Shown: positions 61,289 to 64,000 of the stretch, piece by piece
Layout: every line of letters starts with the position of its first letter
Numbering within the stretch: position 1 is the stretch's first letter
Assembly (NCBI RefSeq): GCF_021502725.1
Contig: NZ_JAKFFS010000003.1
Location: 711,726-775,725 of the forward strand
Direction of reading: 5' to 3'
Length of the DNA: 64,000 nucleotides
Source of the DNA: Dyadobacter sp. CY345
GTDB lineage: Bacteria > Bacteroidota > Bacteroidia > Cytophagales > Spirosomataceae
Translations under genes and position numbers: made by a program
Notes under the pieces: model-generated
The model's input: the letters and a program-made list of their open reading frames with translations, nothing else
What the model was told of the DNA's origin: nothing
The model's database searches: none

Positions 61289-63004
61289 TTAGATATTTCC
61301 TTTTTTCATTTCCCCAATAGCATAATCCACCGCTCGGGCTGTTAAAGCCATATAAGTCAATGATGGATTTTGCGTTGCGCTTGAAGTCATTGATGCGCCA
61401 TCTGTTACAAATACGTTCGAACAATGATGCATCTGGTTCCACTTATTTAAAATAGATGTTTTGGGATCTTTTCCCATTCTTGCACCGCCCATTTCGTGAT
61501 TTTCACTTCCGGGGTTACGTTTGGTATCGGCTGTTTTGATATTTTTAAAACCAGCTTTATCAAACATTTCGGACAGCTCAACGTAAAAATCCTTTACCAT
61601 TTTCATATCATTATCATCAAATTCAACGTGCATCCGTAAAAGTGGAATGCCCCATTTGTCTTTTTGTGTTTTATCAAGTGATATAAAATTGGTTTCCTTC
61701 ATCAAAGTTTCACCCATCATTTGCGCTCCGGCGCTCCATCCACCGGATTCTGGTTTTAATAAATTTGTCTTCAGCGATTCGCCGATCAAACCGTCCGTTG
61801 GATTCCCCATTTTACTTGAAGAAAAGGAAGCCGCATAACCACGAAGAAAATCTGTTTCCTGTTTGAATACGTTACGAAAACGCGGAATATAAGCAGCATT
61901 AGGACGTTTTCCATCCGTTGTGGAATCCAGATATCCATCATACTCGGCTGTCACCCGGCCACGATAATTATGGAAGCCAATAAATTTGCCCAAAACACCG
62001 CTATCATTTCCTAAACCGGTTGGAAAACGGTTTGAAGTTGAATTCAGTAAAATTAAGTTTGAATTAATAGCCGATGCATTGAGGAAAATGATTTTTGCAT
62101 AATATTCGGTCATTTCCTTTGTATTCGTGTCTACAACCCGCACGCCGGTTGCCTTCTTTTTCTTTTCATCATATATTATGGAATGCACGACCGAATAAGG
62201 TTGTAAGGTGAGATTGCCTGTTCGTTGTGCCCATGGAATTGTGGAAGAATTGCTGCTAAAATAGCCACCAAACGGACATCCGCGCTGGCAAATATTTCTA
62301 TGCTGACATTTTGCACGGCCCTGTTCTGTATGGATAGGCTGTGGATTGGTAATATGTGCCGCTCTACCTATAATGATTGGACGGGTGTTTTTATAATTTT
62401 TAGCTGTTTGTTCGCTGAAATGTTTTTCAACGCAGGTTAATTCATGTGGAGGAAGAAATTCTCCGTCCGGCAATTGAGGCAAACCATCTTTATTCCCTGA
62501 AATACCTGCAAATTTTTCGACGTAACTATACCAGGGAGCAATATCGGCATAGCGAATGGGCCAATCCACGGCAAAACCGTCCCGGGCCGGGCCTTCAAAA
62601 TCATAGTCAGACCAACGCTGTGTTTGCCGCGCCCATAATAATGAACGTCCTCCAACCTGATATCCGCGCATCCAGTCGAATGGCTTGTCCTGTATATAAG
62701 GATGTTCAGCATCTTTCATTACAAAATGCACAGAATCCTCCCGGAATATATAATGCTTGCTTGCTATTGGATTTTGTTCACGAAGCGCCAAGGTTGGCTG
62801 TCCCAGATGTGGGAATTCCCATGGCTGCATATTGGTAGTTGGATAATCAACAATATGTTTAACATCCTTTCCACGATCCAGAATAAGTGTTTTTAGTCCT
62901 TTCTCTGTAAGTTCTTTTGCCGCCCATCCGCCGCTTATTCCTGTTCCTATCACGATAGCGTCAAAAGTACGCGCTTTGACTGAGTCTATATTAAGATTTG
63001 ACAT
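61289..63004 (-). CDS. GMC-family FAD oxidoreductase
   Basis: A 571-residue FAD-binding GMC oxidoreductase. The ADP-binding motif is VIGTGISGGWAAKEL near residue 18, and the family C-terminal segments NHEMGGARMG and TDGASMTSSATQNPSLTYMALTARA (the flavin and catalytic region) are present. A cysteine cluster (CQHRNICQRGCPFGGYF) lies near residue 235. The type is that of gluconate-2-dehydrogenase or choline-dehydrogenase-like enzymes of Bacteroidota, which usually pair with a gluconate-dehydrogenase subunit 3 gene. None is adjacent here. There is no signal peptide or Tat motif at the start, unusual for the paired periplasmic forms. Substrate unknown. Confidence 0.88.
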   Translation of the reverse strand: MSNLNIDSVKARTFDAIVIGTGISGGWAAKELTEKGLKTLILDRGKDVKHIVDYPTTNMQPWEFPHLGQPTLALREQNPIASKHYIFREDSVHFVMKDAEHPYIQDKPFDWMRGYQVGGRSLLWARQTQRWSDYDFEGPARDGFAVDWPIRYADIAPWYSYVEKFAGISGNKDGLPQLPDGEFLPPHELTCVEKHFSEQTAKNYKNTRPIIIGRAAHITNPQPIHTEQGRAKCQHRNICQRGCPFGGYFSSNSSTIPWAQRTGNLTLQPYSVVHSIIYDEKKKKATGVRVVDTNTKEMTEYYAKIIFLNASAINSNLILLNSTSNRFPTGLGNDSGVLGKFIGFHNYRGRVTAEYDGYLDSTTDGKRPNAAYIPRFRNVFKQETDFLRGYAASFSSSKMGNPTDGLIGESLKTNLLKPESGGWSAGAQMMGETLMKETNFISLDKTQKDKWGIPLLRMHVEFDDNDMKMVKDFYVELSEMFDKAGFKNIKTADTKRNPGSENHEMGGARMGKDPKTSILNKWNQMHHCSNVFVTDGASMTSSATQNPSLTYMALTARAVDYAIGEMKKGNI

Positions 63005-63408
63005 TTCAGAAATTGTTCATGAATGATAGCAACCTGAAATGATCCGATCAGGTTATTTGTATTAAAAGAAATAGAATTGTGGAATTACTCTAAGAATAAT
63101 AAAAGTGTTTGAATCATTTTAGTCCGTGAGTGACTGAACATTCTATGTTGTACTCATATGCCATATCATTTTACTCATGCGTTTTTAATTCCGCATGGAA
63201 GTTCAAGTCTGTGGTGATAATCATTTAATTGTTTATATATCTTTCTCAGCTCGTCCGAACGCTTAGCTCCATCAAGTAAAGATTTCCGGCATTCCCAACT
63301 TGCAGAGATCTGTTGTTACTAGCTAAAATCAAATCCGGCGGTTTCTTAGGGCTCCTTCGGAGCCACCTGTTTCTAGCAATAAATAAGACCAAGCTCCTTC
63401 GGAGCCTC
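63005..63408. other. Intergenic region upstream of the GMC gene
   Basis: AT-rich, no ORF seen. It ends in two short hairpins (63350-63364 and 63393-63405), both of the form GCTCCTTCGGAGC. The promoter of the GMC gene should lie in the left part but no clear -7 box was found. Confidence 0.55.
63350..63408. repeat. Pair of GCTCCTTCGGAGC hairpins
   Basis: GGCTCCTTCGGAGCC (63350-63364) and AGCTCCTTCGGAGCCT (63392-63407) form two similar 5-6 bp hairpins around a TTC-type loop, 28 bp apart. Similar to dispersed repeats in Bacteroidota; they may also terminate the small minus-strand ORF that stops at 63409. Confidence 0.5.
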
Positions 63409-63651
63409 CTATGAACCATCCGCAAACCTGCCCCCTTGAACTACACTTTCCCCTTCCTTATATATAGGAACGAAAACCACGATCAAATCTGCCCAGATCG
63501 TCTGATCTTCCAAACGCACCATCAAACCCAACTTGCCTACATCGATAAAAGAACCCACAACCGCATTCCCATCCATTCCAGCCCTATTTCCATACTTAAA
63601 ACTAACCCCGTAAAAAAACTTCAAAATATTTTCGGGGCACATTTTCCTCAT
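63409..63651 (-). CDS. Small hypothetical ORF upstream of the rRNA operon
   Basis: From ATG at 63651 an 80-residue frame reads like protein (YGVSFKYGNRAGMDG, VVGSFIDVGKLGLMVRLED, IWADLIVVFVPIYKEGE, ending GGRFADGS). The full open frame extends to 63747, into the rRNA leader, so the upper part is unlikely to be used. Codon use looks ordinary. No family recognised and no promoter box found. It may be real or a shadow; given low confidence. Confidence 0.3.
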   Translation of the reverse strand: MRKMCPENILKFFYGVSFKYGNRAGMDGNAVVGSFIDVGKLGLMVRLEDQTIWADLIVVFVPIYKEGESVVQGGRFADGS

Positions 63652-63707
63652 TTTGAGCTTTTTACAAATTATTTCAAAAAAAACGGAAAAATACTTTTGC
63701 CTTGTAC

Positions 63708-63738
63708 TTGCGTATGAAAAAAAAGAGGTGCACCTTTG
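63708..63738 (+). promoter_or_regulatory. rRNA operon promoter (TTG-N20-CACCTTTG)
   Basis: TTG at 63708-63710 is followed after exactly 20 bp by CACCTTTG (63731-63738), the Bacteroidota -33/-7 pattern with one deviation (C in place of T at the first base). The spacer is A-rich. Transcription would start near 63743. The ACCTTTGCAC wording is typical of Bacteroidota rRNA promoters. Confidence 0.75.
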
Positions 63739-63806
63739 CACTCCCAATCGGGAAGTACGGCGCTGAAAACGATCAGCGCATCAAGTTTCGGAAGACGCGG
63801 AGCACA

Positions 63807-63817
63807 GTTCTTTGACA
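63807..63817 (+). promoter_or_regulatory. boxA-like antitermination site in the rRNA leader
   Basis: GTTCTTTGACA resembles boxA (E. coli TGCTCTTTAACA). It lies about 65 nt into the leader, between the promoter and 16S. A hairpin (GCGCTG/CAGCGC, 63760-63779) precedes it. Confidence 0.6.
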
Positions 63818-63893
63818 TGATGAAGAGAGTAACAAGATAGTTCGTTTAAGAAGATAACGTGGGATTTTTCGGGATTACCACAAAACAAAATTT

Positions 63894-64000
<107 letters not shown>

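Overview
The window looks like a Bacteroidota chromosome segment from the order Cytophagales, most like Dyadobacter or a close relative (inference). The support is a complete sprA gene (type IX secretion translocon), a gldF-type permease, a secreted protein with a type A C-terminal sorting domain, SusC/SusD pairs, FecI/FecR-type regulation, and promoter boxes of the Bacteroidota form TAnnTTTG instead of the E. coli -10 box. Several genes start at TTG or GTG, and where an -7 box or signal peptide decides the start I shortened the open frame. The right end enters a 16S rRNA gene.

Layout. 1-1867: the 5' end of a TonB-dependent receptor with its FecR anti-sigma and ECF sigma genes. 2125-8380: housekeeping and metabolism (DedA, phosphosulfolactate synthase, hotdog thioesterase, ABC exporter, MazG, a coiled-coil protein with a 21-bp tandem repeat, thiamine pyrophosphokinase). 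8385-21658: a minus-strand block with an M1 peptidase, a Kelch protein, two GH144-like glucanases, SusD, SusC and a SusR-like membrane regulator; I read its core as a polysaccharide utilisation locus, probably for beta-1,2-glucan. 21736-37003: porin, malate dehydrogenase, YkvA protein, TatA, GatA, LysM transglycosylase, RuvA, SprA, GcvH. 37147-42324: a dihydroorotase homologue that has lost most metal ligands, two DUF4199 membrane proteins, a GldF-like permease and an ECF sigma/RskA-type anti-sigma pair.

43137-52168 is a minus-strand amino-sugar catabolic cluster: two Tat-exported Gfo/Idh oxidoreductases, a FucP-type sugar transporter, nagA, nagB, a lipoprotein oxidoreductase and a LacI-family regulator. 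A perfect 14-bp palindrome with a central CG sits just upstream of the first oxidoreductase and is a good operator candidate. A sulfatase gene points the other way, behind a strongly structured 104-nt intergenic element. 54188-63004 holds a deaminase, an M23 peptidase, two small DUF proteins divergent from a GlxA-type regulator, a small effector-domain-like protein preceded by a 43-codon ORF, a long AT-rich gap with a mini-ORF and terminator, a type IX cargo protein, a YceI protein and a GMC oxidoreductase. From 63731 the rRNA promoter, boxA-like leader and 16S start follow.

The observations most worth following are the metal-ligand-free dihydroorotase, the LacI operator and amino-sugar cluster, the probable beta-1,2-glucan locus with its structured susC leader, the 104-nt structured element before the sulfatase, and the small ORFs at 58555-58686 and 59200-59229. 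No CRISPR array, insertion sequence, prophage or tRNA gene was seen.
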